Below, in pieces: positions 53,415 to 64,000 of a stretch of 64,000 bases of DNA (positions are counted from its first letter, which is position 1; each line of letters opens with the position of its first letter). The stretch comes from Aplectana chamaeleonis (Eukaryota; Nematoda; Chromadorea; Rhabditida; Cosmocercidae): contig JAPDOI010000288.1 in NCBI GenBank assembly GCA_029168955.1, positions 1 to 64,000 of the forward strand, written 5' to 3'. The translations under genes and the position numbers were made by a program. The notes below the pieces were generated by a model, which saw nothing but the letters and a program-made list of their open reading frames with translations, did not search any database and was not told the DNA's origin.

Positions 53415-53975
53415 AATCTCGGACTAAAAAGGAAATTGTTTTTAGTGGTAAACGCATCTGCAAAACCGACTAGTATTGTTAGTATCTCTTAGGCCTCAAT
53501 AGTGAAACTGCGTAGTATCCCGCCCCGAGCTAGCGATTCCAAAAAGATATAAGCGTTTTTCAAGCCTCGCGAAAGGACGGGGGCCCGTCAGGCATTTTTT
53601 TGGGTGTTTGGAAGAATTTTCTCAGATTTCGCTCAAAACTTATTAGTAGGGTATATTTATGGTGCCCAAATGAATAAAGGGGTACAGTTTCTGAAATTTT
53701 CAGGGTTACTGTAGGTGACCGTAGGTGCAATGTCGTTTAGGGAGCAGAAACCACCCAGACATTTCGAAAATTGATAAATGGACATCAAATTTGGATTCAG
53801 CACCCCGAATAAACCCCGCATAGGAAACGTTGAGCCGATTCTGGGACTTTGACCGAACTACCATGTACCCACCGTAATCTACCGTGAGCTGTTGAAAAAC
53901 GATAATCGGACTCCACAATCGTACTTAGCACTCCAAATAACCACAAGAGAACGTTTTTGAGCCATTTCTATCGCA
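53415..53975 (-). repeat. dispersed repeat R, uninterrupted copy
   Basis: Inverse match to 34605-35077 joined to 36801-36945. At 53505-53525 the sequence runs without interruption through CGTAGTATCCCGCCCCGAGC, the site that carries the hAT-type element in the other copy. Confidence 0.8.
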
Positions 53976-53979
53976 GCGC

Positions 53980-54756
53980 TCCTGAAATCATCAAAAGCCG
54001 CGTATTTCCCTCAAATATTCCCGCAATCGGTGGATGCTTTGAACTAATTTAGTCGAAAACTCCGGAAAATCGACGGATAAACCACAGTTTCGTGATAAGC
54101 AAACCAAATAACCCCCATGAGGCAGTTTCAAGTTAAATCTGAACAAATGAACGCTTTGAGAACTCCCTGCCCCGAATCGCTAGGAGAAACGGTCAACAAA
54201 CAATTCATACAAGTCCGAAACGCCATCACTCCGTACAAGGCTCGACGAATGTGCATTCAGCCAAACGTTGTCCAGGGGGGCTATTAAGCGCACTAACAAA
54301 CAAAAAAACAAAGAAACATTAAATAAGTTTGTTATCGCTCTTCGCTTTAAAAGGCTAAAACAATATCAAAGGCGGCGTATTCGCGTAGAATACAAAATCC
54401 CAATGCAATTGCAAAAAAAACAGGCGCGTAATCGAACCTTTACCATCACATGTTCAAGCGTCCATATCGCTATCAACTACACCAAGCCGCCACACTCAGC
54501 GACCTTCCTTCCTGATTGACACGATGAATGAGGGGAGGCAGCCAAAATCAATGAGCGGAGAGAGCCAAACTTTGCGGGCTCGTAGCTCCTCGGAATCAAC
54601 AGCTCGGGGCTGGATATTTCACAAAGTTACTATAGAGGACCATGAGAAACTGACAGTGCATGTCGTTTCCGTAGGTGCGTTTACCGCTCTAAACACTTCC
54701 CTTGTAAGCACGATCATGGGGTCTATTTCCACGTTTTCGAAAGATTACTGATCGTT
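53980..54756. other. no gene recognised
   Basis: Contains the GTGCGTTTACCGCTCTAAAC phrase at 54674, shared with repeat R's right edge. Nothing else is supported. Confidence 0.35.
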
Positions 54757-54760
54757 TTAA

Positions 54761-55308
54761 AGGCAGTGGTCGCGATAAAATATGCTTGACTTCTTTTCCT
54801 CTCTAAACACTTTTCTGGGTTTGGAGTAGTAGGACCAATGAGAAAAATCGCGGAAAAACCTCTGTTTCCGGCCAAATTTGAAGCCTGAACTTTCTTGTCT
54901 TTTGATGGTGGACGAGCCCACTCCACATCATCAACAGCGATGATCTCTGATATCAAGAACCTCGGCTGGCTTGAAATTGAATTTCAATCAATGAACATTA
55001 TCCTTCGGACTCATCTAGTCGAAAACATTGACTGATGTGCTTATTTTCATTGGTCATCTTTTTTCATTACGTAAATTTGCATTTATCTCTTCCTCAGAAT
55101 GTCGATGATTTTTGACTCCTCGGCATGAGGCTGCGATCTTTTTTTTTGCTGCGCTGTGCACGTGTGCACGAACTGGCATCTTTGGGCCCTAGAAACTCTA
55201 ATTCTAGCCCGTTTTTCACCGCGCTACCATCATAGTTTTTCAGCTGTTTTCTATATAAGCTGATTTTTATAGTTTTTTCGATAACGTTTTTCATCCCGAC
55301 CACTGCCT
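54761..55308 (-). mobile_element. TTAA MITE, family C, full-length
   Basis: TTAA at 54757-54760 and 55309-55312 flanks a 548-bp element that is the inverse of 51645-52183. Ends AGGCAGTGGTCGCGATAAAA and CATCCCGACCACTGCCT. Confidence 0.95.
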
Positions 55309-55312
55309 TTAA

Positions 55313-55985
55313 AGGTACAGAAAGGACGAAAAACTATCGTTCAGGTTATAACTTCTTGGAACCTGCAGCTCGGGGCGCGATACTGCGCAGTTTCACTATA
55401 GACGCCCAAGATATATGTACTACAAATACAAGCGAATTTCGGCAGATGCGCTTACCGCCATAGTTGCTGTTAGCTCCTCCGCGTGCGTGTGCCAAGCGGG
55501 GGTAAAGATAGCGAAGGAGTGAGTTGGGTGGAGGAAAAGAGATATTGGAACTTCTAGGTACAGCATTCAAGCGAAGCGTTCCCGAGTGGATGATGGATTT
55601 GTAAAAGACGGATAAGCTCCCCCATTTTTGTGCACTGATCTATGACCACCAACTTTTTGACAAACTTCATCTTATTATTTAGTGAAAATCGAAATAAAGA
55701 CGCAAATAGATACAGCATGAGAAGGACTGCCAGGCCACCACAGAATTCGCTCAAACACCCACAAATTCTGGATCATTTGTAGATCTATATCCAGTCCTGA
55801 AAATGTGAAATAAACGGAAAATTGGCTTATTGCTGTTCATTATTCATCAGCGCCTGGGCGGCGTCAGTCGCCTGGCGACGCTGATAGCCTAAAAAGGATC
55901 CAACAAAATGTGAGACAACATTTCTGTTGCTGAAGAACTGTTCTGATAGAGAACAGTATGATAAGAATGTTTTTATTCGAAGAAT
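55313..55985. other. fragment of repeat R, otherwise no feature
   Basis: 55345-55420 matches repeat R around the hAT target (ACCTGCAGCTCGGGGCGCGA), again uninterrupted. The remainder up to 55985 is unremarkable. Confidence 0.5.
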
Positions 55986-55989
55986 CCCT

Positions 55990-57715
55990 GCTGCAAATAA
56001 TAGTTTGCCTGGCGTCGGCTTACCGCTGGTTGACAAACGGTAAGCTGGCTTGGCCGGCCTCTCTCCATTAACATTGCGCACCAACCCGTCGGCTTCGAGA
56101 AACGATAGAACTGTCGGCTTCGTAACCGGCTTCATCCCATTAACCATGTGTAGTATTCGTTTGGCTATGCCGAACGATAAGATGCGTTCTTCGGTCTCCC
56201 TCCATTAACCGCGAGTAGCATTCGTTTGGCTTCGTCAAATGATAGAGAGGCTTTGTCTTCCTCCCTCCATTAAAATTGTAGAGCCTTCGATTGGCTTTGC
56301 CAAACGATAGGCTGGCTGCTTCGGTCTCCCCCATTAACAGCGTGAAGTATTCGTTTGGTTTCGCCAAATAATAGGTCAGCTTCTCTCCCTCCCCCCATCA
56401 ACCAAGTGTAGCATTCACTCGGCTTTGCCAAACAATGAGCTGGTTCCCCCGGCTTCCCCCCATCAGCCGCGTGAAGCATTCATTTAATGATAGACCGGCT
56501 TTGCCCGCCTCTCTCCATCAACCATGTACAGCATTCGTTTGGCTTCGCCGAACGATAAGCTGGCTTCCTAGGCCTTCCTATGTAGCATTCGTCTGGCTGC
56601 TCAAAACGATAGGTCGGCTTCCCCCGGCTCCCAAGTCCCACATCAACCAGGTGTAGCATTCATTCGGCCGTTTCTCCATCATCACGGTGTAGCATTCGTT
56701 TGGTCTCGCCGACATATAAACTAGTTTCCTCGGTCTTGCTCCATTAGCCATGGGTGAAAATCACGAAACGATAACAGCGCTTTAGCCATGGTTTGAGGCC
56801 AATAGGTTCGCACAGGATGTGTTTAACCATGGTTACTCTGACTATAGTTAAGACGTGGTTAGCGTTTCGTGAATTCCACCTCATGTGTAGCATTCGTCTG
56901 GCTGATTTTAACGTATTATCGGCTTCAGCGCCCCCCCCCATCAACCACTTGTAGCATCCATTCTGTTTCACCGAGCGATACACTGGCTTTGCCTGCCTTT
57001 CTCCATCAGCACGGTGTAGCATTCGTTTGGCCTCGCTGAATCATAAACTGGTTTCCTCAGCCTTCCTTCATTAGTCATATGTAGCATTCGTCAGGCTGCT
57101 TAAACCGATAGGTCGGCTTCCCTGCTCCTCATCCCCGTATCAACTAATTGCACATTCGTTTGACTTCGCCAAGCGATCGGCTGGCTTCTCCGGCATTCCC
57201 CATCAACCGCGTGTACATCTATTTGGCTTCGCCAAATGATAGACCGGCTTCGCCTGCCTTTCTCCATCAACCATGCATAGCATTCGTTCTGCTTCGCCAA
57301 ACGATGAGCTGGCTACTTAGGCCTTCCTCCATTGACCAGGGGTGAAACTCGTTTGACTTTCTGAGCAATAGATCGGCTTCCACGGCTCCCCTCCCCCCCC
57401 GTCGACCACGTGTAGCATTCATTAGGCTTCGCCGAACGATGAGCTGGCTTACGCGGCCCTCTTCCATTAGCAACATGTAGTATTCGTTTGGCTTTCCAAA
57501 CAATAGATCGGCTTTACCAGATTCTCCCCCCCAATTAATCGCGTGTAGCATTCGTTTGGCTTCGCCAAATGATAGACTGGCTTTGCCGGCCCACCCCGTC
57601 AACCACGTGTAGCATTCGTTTGGCTTCGCCGAACAATAAGCTGGTTACCTCGGTCCCCCCTCCGTTATCCGCTTGTAGCATTTATTTGGTTTCGCCAGCT
57701 TCCCTTCAATTACCA
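55990..57715. repeat. tandem array of about 63-bp units, roughly 27 copies
   Basis: Consensus near CCATCAACCACGTGTAGCAT, then TCGTTTGGCTTCGCCGAACG, then ATAGGCTGGCTTCCCCGGCC. Units diverge considerably. A non-unit segment at 56761-56872 interrupts it. Long frames on either strand here are repeat-derived. Confidence 0.9.
56761..56872. mobile_element. small insert with TCACGAAACG ends within the 63-bp array
   Basis: TCACGAAACGATAAC at the left and its near complement ending CGTTTCGTGA at the right bracket 112 bp unlike the surrounding units. The bases just outside do not show an obvious duplication, so insertion is inferred. Confidence 0.45.
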
Positions 57716-57839
57716 TAATCCCTGCCATTCGTGGGTCCCATAAAGATACGCCGCACTGAAAGTTTATAGGGCTCAATACGCATGTACTACATGTGTCCTA
57801 CAGCGATAGGTTGAACGTAGCTTCAAAGGAAGTACTGTG

Positions 57840-58120
57840 ATTCTCTGGGCCATATTCCGGTCTGCAAATGCGTCTCGACATGCTTTGCGACCGCGCGCTT
57901 TCTAGTCGGAAGAGTTTCCAGCGCCGTAGCCGTCGACCTGTTAACTCTAGGTGGGTTTTGGAAACTGGAAACTAAACAAAATTGGAGAAAACTGTATAAA
58001 AAAGCCTCATCGAGTCACCTTTGGCGCTGGAAACTCGATTGGCTCGAGCGCTTGCGGCCGCAAAGCATGTGGAGACGCAATTGCGGACCGGAAGCTGGCC
58101 CAGAGAAGCACAATAATACA
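57840..58120. repeat. inverted repeat, arms about 95 bp
   Basis: The left arm (TTCTCTGGGCCATATTCCGG through GAGTTTCCAGCGCC, to about 57935) pairs with the right arm (GGCGCTGGAAACTCG through GCTGGCCCAGAGAAG, 58021-58110). About 85 bp separate the arms. A foldback element is likely. Confidence 0.65.
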
Positions 58121-58262
58121 CAACTACTACGTGGGTTTCGCTTTGATAGAATAAATGTAGGTTCCAAAACGTTTTGGTGGAATGTAGGTTTGAAGGGCGC
58201 AATACACATCACAACAGCACCCAAAGAATACTAAGCCCCGCCGAATTCCTCAAAGTGCTACG

Positions 58263-58660
58263 TTGTTGTCCCTGAGCTCCGCACACGTTTTACACGTCGA
58301 TTCCAGAGTCCCGCGCACTTTCCGTGTCATTTTAGGCTATAAACTCGGAGTCCCGCCCAGTTTTTCAAAGTTCTACTTGGTTGTCCCCGAGCCGCGCACA
58401 CGTTCTACGCGTCGATCCGGGGTCCTGCCCACTTTCCGTGTCGTTTTGCGCGATAAACCCAAAGTCCCGCCCTTTTTCCTCAAGTATTGCTTGGTTATCT
58501 ATGAAACCCCGCACACGTTCCACGCATCAATTCCGGGGTCCCCTCAATTTCCTTGTCGTTTTAGGCGATAAACCCTAAGCCTCGCCCTCTTTCCTAAGGT
58601 ATTGCTTGGCTATCTCTGAGCCCCGCCCACGTTCTACCCGGCGTTTCAGCTGCTACGATG
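58263..58660. repeat. 115-bp tandem repeat, about 3.4 copies
   Basis: The phrase CCCCGCACACGTTCTACGCG recurs at about 58277, 58391, 58507 and 58621, and CTTTCCGTGTCGTTTTAGGC recurs with it. Units diverge by perhaps 15-20 percent. Confidence 0.85.
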
Positions 58661-58850
58661 ATCCCACTGCGATTCGTAACGAATAAAGGCAGGGTTTGCG
58701 ATAAAAACGACTTCTGAGCTCCCTTCATGAGATTGTAGATTTGGTCATCACTAAAGTAAAAATAAGTGAAAAAACCTGGAAATTTGTGGGAATAACGCTC
58801 AAAAACAAAGTATAACGGCTAATTACCGCTGTCGGCCGGCCCCCTAATTG

Positions 58851-59325
58851 AAGGCAGTGTCCACGATAATCTTCAATTTTGAGATTATTCGCTATATTGA
58901 TCAAGTGGCCCCCGGGTAGAACTAGAATGACGTAGAAATTGGGAAAAACGCACCAGAAGTACACGAAATCTTCAAGTATCAGCCCACCTCTTAAGTATCA
59001 CAGGAAGTGTTTGTTGTGACAATGAAATCTTTTGTAGACCCGTCCTTGGCGATTCTCTACTCTCTATTGCTCCTTTCTTTCCTTAGGGCCCTAACTAATC
59101 CTACTTTGCATAAAATATTCTTCTAATTTCGATTGACCCATTTGTCCACCGGTGGCAACCACCACGAACATGTTCATCCAACCGGACAACTAGTCCATGT
59201 TATAGAATAATGTCAGTTAAATGCGACTTTATAGTGCGTTTCTCGCCGTTTCTCCGTAGTTTTGATAACACTTGGAGGCCAACGCGTGAAAAACTCGGGG
59301 GCGAAAATCATCGTGAACACTGCCT
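58851..59325 (+). mobile_element. TTAA MITE, family E, single-left-end copy
   Basis: A 475-bp element with worn flanks (TTGA 58847-58850, TTCA 59326-59329). It is the simplest family E copy and serves as reference for the duplicated copy at 46526 and the mariner-split copy at 48492. Confidence 0.85.
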
Positions 59326-59329
59326 TTCA

Positions 59330-59626
59330 CGAGATTTTCATTAATGCTTGCTTATCCGCCCACTATTTTGCTGTTAATGTAGTCAATAGTGTCCATATAT
59401 GCTCAAAAATTACTTAAGGAGTAAAATAAAAGTTGACAAAACAGGCTTTTACACAAATCTCGGTAATTGGGGGCGGGAGGACACCAAGTCATAAGTTGTG
59501 TCTGAGCGTTTTTTTTTCTGCAATTTTTCACTTACTTACACTTTTGTGATGGTCAGATCTACCATTTCATGGGGATAGCGCAACAACCGATTTTATCCAG
59601 AACCCGGCCTTTAAAGTTTAAAGGAC
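59330..59626. other. no gene recognised
   Basis: Short AT-rich stretch with no supported feature. Confidence 0.35.
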
Positions 59627-60093
59627 ACTTTATGTAACTGTTTGAGTGATCCCATCACGAATCGTAACGAAAAAAGTTTGAAGGACCCAGTGTGCAACAT
59701 CTAGGATGGTCCAACCACGATCCGTAACGAATAAATTTTGAAGGGACCGATATTCAACAGCCAGAGGGATCTTACCACAATCTGTAAAAAAAAAATTTAA
59801 GACCCAATGCGCAACTGCTCGGGTGGTCCCACCACAAATCGTAACCAAGAAAGTTTAAAGAGCCCAATATGCAACAGCTAGGAAGGTGCCACCACGATCC
59901 GTAACTATTAATGTTTATAGAACCCAATATACAACAGCCAGGGTGGCCCCCAACAATCTGTGACGAGGAAATTTTAAAGGACACAATGCGAAACTGCTAG
60001 AGTGGTCTCACTACGAATCGTGGAAAAGTTCAAAGGGCCCAATATGCAACAGCCAGGGTGGTCCCACCACGACCTGTAACAAAAAAGTTTTAA
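59627..60093. repeat. 60-bp tandem array, part 1
   Basis: About 7.7 units of consensus GGTGGTCCCACCACGAATCG, then TAACGGAGAAAGTTTAAAGG, then GCCCAATATGCAACAGCCAG. Alternate units tend to carry ACACAATGCGCAACTGC. The MITE at 60094 interrupts a unit at its GTTTTAA. Confidence 0.9.
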
Positions 60094-60558
60094 AGGCAGT
60101 GTTCACGAAGAAAAAGTTGCACGTTTTTTTCGGCTAAAACGTAAGCTTTGGGTCCCTCTGAGAAGATTAAGAACGAAAGTGCGACGCAAAACGGCCGGTA
60201 AGTGGGTGAAAATCTCGTGGGCCAGCCAACCCGTTGGGCCACTCCACCCACGTCCTATAACAGTTCCCCTGAATTCGTGGTTAGATGAGCGATGGTTTCC
60301 GATCAAAAGCCCCGTTCTTCACTTCATTTTCAACGTCTCTTTTTACTCAGGTCTGCTCGCACAAATCGGCTGCAAGAAACGGGAGTTGCAAGCCTCGGAC
60401 AACTCGTCCACAATGCTTTTCTAGCTGAAATTTCAGGGGCCATAACTCCGTTTCCAGGGGGTCTTGTACGATTCCAGGTACATCATTGAAATCATCATGG
60501 GACCGTTTTCAAGATAGGCGGGAAAACAGAAAAACGACTTTTATCGTCAACACTGCCT
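60094..60558 (+). mobile_element. TTAA MITE, family B, full-length, inside the 60-bp array
   Basis: TTAA at 60090-60093 (part of an array unit); the right site has decayed to CTAA (60559-60562). The 465-bp element is the inverse of 8812-9271. Another AGGCACAGTTCAAGC end begins at 60563 and is shared by no other feature. Confidence 0.9.
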
Positions 60559-60754
60559 CTAAAGGCACAGTTCAAGCTCACTGGTGAAATGTTGAATTTT
60601 CACATAAATGTGAAGTAGACCCACCCTATATAGCACCTACCAAGTGCGAGCTCTCAAATCCCCCGAATAAGCGAGATATAGGAGAAAGCCAACCTGGAGC
60701 GCCCACACCAGGGAGCCACTTTTGCATTCCCCTTTACAAACTTTCGAGCTCACA

Positions 60755-61020
60755 ACTGGCGCGATGAGCAATGGTTTCCGATCAATAGCCCCGTTCTTCT
60801 CTTCACTCTCAGCCTCTCTCTTTATTCAAGTCGGCTTGCATACATCGATTGCGAATAACGGAAGTTACAAGCTTGATTAACTCGTCCACCATGCTTCCGT
60901 AGCCCAATTTTTCAGGGGCCATAACTCCGCTCCAAGGTGGTCTTGTACAATTCCGGGACATCATTGGAATCAGAGTGGGACCGTTCTCAAAATAGGCAGA
61001 AAAAAACAGAAAACCGATTC
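60755..61020 (+). mobile_element. TTAA MITE, family B, left-truncated copy
   Basis: Matches 60280-60545 at roughly 80-85 percent by eye, from GATGAGCRATGGTTTCCGAT to AAAACAGAAAA. It has no terminal repeat at either side. Confidence 0.75.
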
Positions 61021-61054
61021 TAAGGTTGGACTCTGTCTTAGGTTTGGACTGTGT

Positions 61055-61495
61055 CCTGCTAGAGTGGTCTCACTACGAACCGTGACGGAGAAAGTTCGAA
61101 GAGCCCAATATGCAACAGCTAGGAAGGTGCCACCACGATCCGTAGCTAGTAATGTTTATAGAACCCAATATACAACAGCCAAGGTGGCCCCCAACAATCT
61201 GTAACGAGGAAATTTTAAAGGACACAATGCGCAACTGCTCGGGTGGTCCCACCACGAATCGTAGCGGAGAAAGCTCGAAGGGCCCAATATGCAACAGCCA
61301 GAGTGGTCCCACCACGATCTGTAACAAAAAAGTTTTAAGGACACAATGCGCAACTGCTCGGGTGGTCCCACCACGAATCGTAACGGAGAAAGTTTAAAGG
61401 GCCCAATATGCAACAGCTAGGATGATTCCACCATGATCCGTAACTCTTAAAGTTCAAAAGACCCAATATGCAAGAGCCAGGGTGGTCCCCCCCCC
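61055..61495. repeat. 60-bp tandem array, part 2
   Basis: About 7.3 further units. The stretch 61102-61260 is nearly identical to 59861-60000, an offset of 1241 bp, so part of the array was duplicated as a block. Confidence 0.9.
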
Positions 61496-61499
61496 GATC

Positions 61500-61786
61500 T
61501 TAATGATGTGCGCGCTCCTCCTCGACCCCATTCACATTCCGCGACTATCTCCATATATCTAAAAGCTTATTCATAGCTGGTCGCTTCGACTTGAAGTCGA
61601 AGCGACCAAAAATACCGTCGCGATCCGAAATCGCTCCGTGCCGCGACTTGAAATCGTATCGTCCAGCAATTTCAAAACCCTCGGGCGGACTAGACGGACA
61701 ATTGCGGACCAAGCCACGGAAATGAAAAAAAACTTTTTTCTGGCATTGCTACTTATTTTTTTGACATTATTGCCCTTACTTTTTAG
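61500..61786. other. probable 5' region of the LINE, with a perfect palindrome
   Basis: At 61579-61607 the sequence reads GGTCGCTTCGACTT followed at once by its complement, a perfect 29-base hairpin. No upstream promoter or tandem structure that would define the LINE 5' end was recognised. Confidence 0.4.
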
Positions 61787-64000
61787 ATGGGGGTGTGTAT
61801 ACAAGTCTGTTGGTACCTGCTCGTTGGTGTCCCTGCTTCTACTGAGCCCAGCAGACGTTTGAGTGTACACAGGGAACGTTCGAGCGATATAGCGTGCACA
61901 ACTATATCGCGAAAGTATCCCGCACATTGCATAAAGGTGTCGCCGTCCGGCACACCAAGGCCTCTGGTCCATAACACCCTAGGATCCGTACCTCTGGAGT
62001 TCATGGAGTCTTTGATCACAAGCCACAGTTTCGCCACCCTGAACTGTCGATCGCTGTCGAGTGATATCCAAAAAAACTGCGCTATCCAGACTTCTGAGCT
62101 ATTTCCATGCACCGTTTGCTGCTTTGCAGGAAACCCGCCTCAAGGATAGACCCGTCATCAGCGTCGGAGAGTACACCATCTACTGCGGTAACGCTGACGA
62201 TAGGAGAGTGGGAGGCTGTGCAATAGCTGTAAGGAAGGATTTCAATGGTATGGTCAAGGAGTTCGGCTCAACGTCGTGTCGGAATGCATTCGTACGACTG
62301 CGGGATCACAGAGGATTCAATCTGTGGATAGTGAGTGCTCATGCGCCCACTGAAACCGCCGAAGACAACTCGAAGGATGCGTTTATGAGGAACTAAATAC
62401 GTTGCTGGCCAGGATACCTTCTCAACATGCTGTTGTCGTGGGGATTGACGCAAATGCGAAGATGGGACTTGATCAGGAATCCGAAGTACTCGGTAAATGG
62501 TTCTACCCAGTGGAGCAAACATCGGACAATGGCTACCGCCTTGTCGACTTTTGTGAACGCAGTGGTCTGATAATTGCATCGACATTCAAGAGGAATCATC
62601 GCCGCCATCAGCTTACGTGGCAAGGACCAACCCAGCTATCTCCAGAAGAGCAGCGGAAGCGGAAGATGACAACTTTGAAACTACAGCTTGACTATGTCCT
62701 GACGAGGAATATTCCAGTATCGGACATTCGAAGATCTAGAGCTGTGTGGGATGTCGCATTCGATTCGGATCACCGTCCTGTTCTGTTGAACTTCACTGCG
62801 AGGATTCATAAGAGGAAACGAGGGGCCCAGCCTCTCCAGAGGATTGACATGACTAGTCTCAGAGATGAAGAGTGCAGAAGGAATTTTCGACAACGCGTTT
62901 CTAGTTCTATTCACATCGGAGTACGGACTAAGAAGAAACTTTGCGACGCGGATTCTTTTGTCAAGTGCATCCAGGACGCTTCGAAAGAGGCACTCCCGGT
63001 TGTACAGCCTAAGAAGAAGTTCGCCTACGTCTCAGAAGAAACAACATCTACCTACAACAGAGTATAAGCTCTCCGAACTGCAGGAAACTTCTTGGAGGAG
63101 AAGCGTCTGAGGAGGAAATTGCGTCGGCAGCTTCAAAGCGACCGCGAACGAGAGTGGACGTGTAGAGCTAAGGAGTCTGAGAAGGCTTGGGAGTAGAAGA
63201 ACCCGAGGAAAGCCTACACGTTGCTGCGACAGTATAGCGGGAAGATAAAGAGGTGTTCTCCTGTCTTGAACACTACCAATGGAGTTGCAGTTGGTGATGC
63301 GACGCTGCCAATATGGAAGGATTACTTCAGTTTACAACTGAATCGTCCAGCGCCATCAGTACCTGAGCTCCCGCATGTTCAGAGAGCACATTACGATGTC
63401 AGTGAGGAACCGCCGACTGAGTCTGAAGTTTTGGATTGTGTCCGGAAAATGAAGAGTGGAAAGGCTGGTGGAGATGACAACATCACTGCTGAAATGCTGA
63501 AAGCTCCTCCTCCGTCTGGAATTCTTGAAATGACCAACACTATCCGTGCTATATGGATGAGCGAAAGGATACCCGATTCGTGGGGACATGCGATCATCGT
63601 ACCTCTTCACAAGAAGCTATCCGTCACGGATCCTAAGAACTACAGAGGAATCTCTCTACTTCGTGCCATGTACAAGGTTTTAGAACGTATCATTCTCGAG
63701 CGACTTATCAAACATCGTGAAAGAACGACCAGAGATGGGCAAGCCGGTTTTCGACCTGGAAGATCGACCATCGACCAAGTGTTCGTCGTGAGAAGAGTAA
63801 TTGAATCGTGGCAGCGGTATTCGAAGCCATTACAGCTTGCTTTTTTGGACTTTGGAGCCGCGTTCGACTCTCCTCATCGTGATCGGTCGCTCAATGCTCT
63901 GCGAGCAGATGGAGTTCCGGAAAAGTATGTTCGGTTAATCGAGGACATGAACAAAGGAACAACAGCAGCAGTTCGTACACCTGTCGGATTTACGTCAGTT
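61787..64000 (+). pseudogene. RTE-type LINE: endonuclease and reverse transcriptase, damaged, truncated by window edge
   Basis: It encodes the retrotransposition enzyme. The endonuclease motifs are ALQETRLKDRP (about 62120-62150), VGIDANAKMG (62438-62467), LQLDYVLTRN and DSDHRPVLL (62764-62790). The reverse transcriptase follows: KMKSGKAGGDDNITAEML (63449), YRGISLLRAMYKVLERII (63641), GQAGFRPGRSTIDQ (63737) and LAFLDFGAAFDSPHR (63835), after which the window ends before the YADD motif. The frame shifts near 62090 (after SSDIQKN) and near 62385 (a base missing at DAFM), and stops occur at 63065 and 63194, so this copy is inactive. An open frame exists from 61787 but the true start could be the ATG at 62003 or earlier. 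It resembles hookworm RTE elements known to me from memory. Confidence 0.9.

Overview
This is nuclear DNA from a multicellular eukaryote, most likely a nematode. Spliceosomal introns of about 50-80 bp with GT-AG ends are visible, there are no operons, and DNA transposons, MITEs and satellites make up most of the window. The non-LTR element at the right edge is an RTE-type LINE resembling those I know from hookworms (Ancylostoma/Necator). Nematode-style cysteine-rich (Lustrin-type) exons and a spliced-leader-like sequence point the same way. Hookworm-like strongylid is an inference, not proven.

Layout. 0-10 kb: a TA-flanked MITE, a 42-bp minisatellite, TTAA-flanked MITEs and dispersed repeats. 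10.6-13.3 kb: a decaying CCGT tetranucleotide array. 13.3-19 kb: AT-rich unique sequence with no gene I can name. 19-26 kb: a 7-kb satellite whose units come in about 71-bp and about 114-bp forms, the long form carrying a hairpin insert. 26-38 kb: scattered MITEs, an SL1-RNA-like sequence, a second 42-bp minisatellite, two palindrome-rich MITEs with 8-bp target duplications, and a hAT-type element whose empty site survives elsewhere in the window. 38.3-41.8 kb: a two-gene PIF/Harbinger transposon, with a MADF-domain protein (+) and a DDE transposase (-) converging. 43.1-45.7 kb: the last three recognisable exons of a host Lustrin-type cysteine-rich gene, with a dead mariner in one intron. 46.5-52.7 kb: a pile-up of TTAA MITEs, several sharing one TTAA, one of them split by a second mariner. 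53-61.5 kb: more MITEs and three tandem arrays. 61.8-64 kb: a damaged RTE LINE running off the edge.

How it fits together. Only the Lustrin-type gene looks like a host gene. The coding capacity otherwise belongs to transposons: Harbinger (nearly intact), two mariners (dead) and the LINE (dead over the visible part). The commonest structure is a set of MITEs with different interiors but one shared end (TTAA then AGGCAG...). They probably depend on one absent transposase. One sits inside the Harbinger transposase reading frame, and removing it with one TTAA copy restores the frame exactly.
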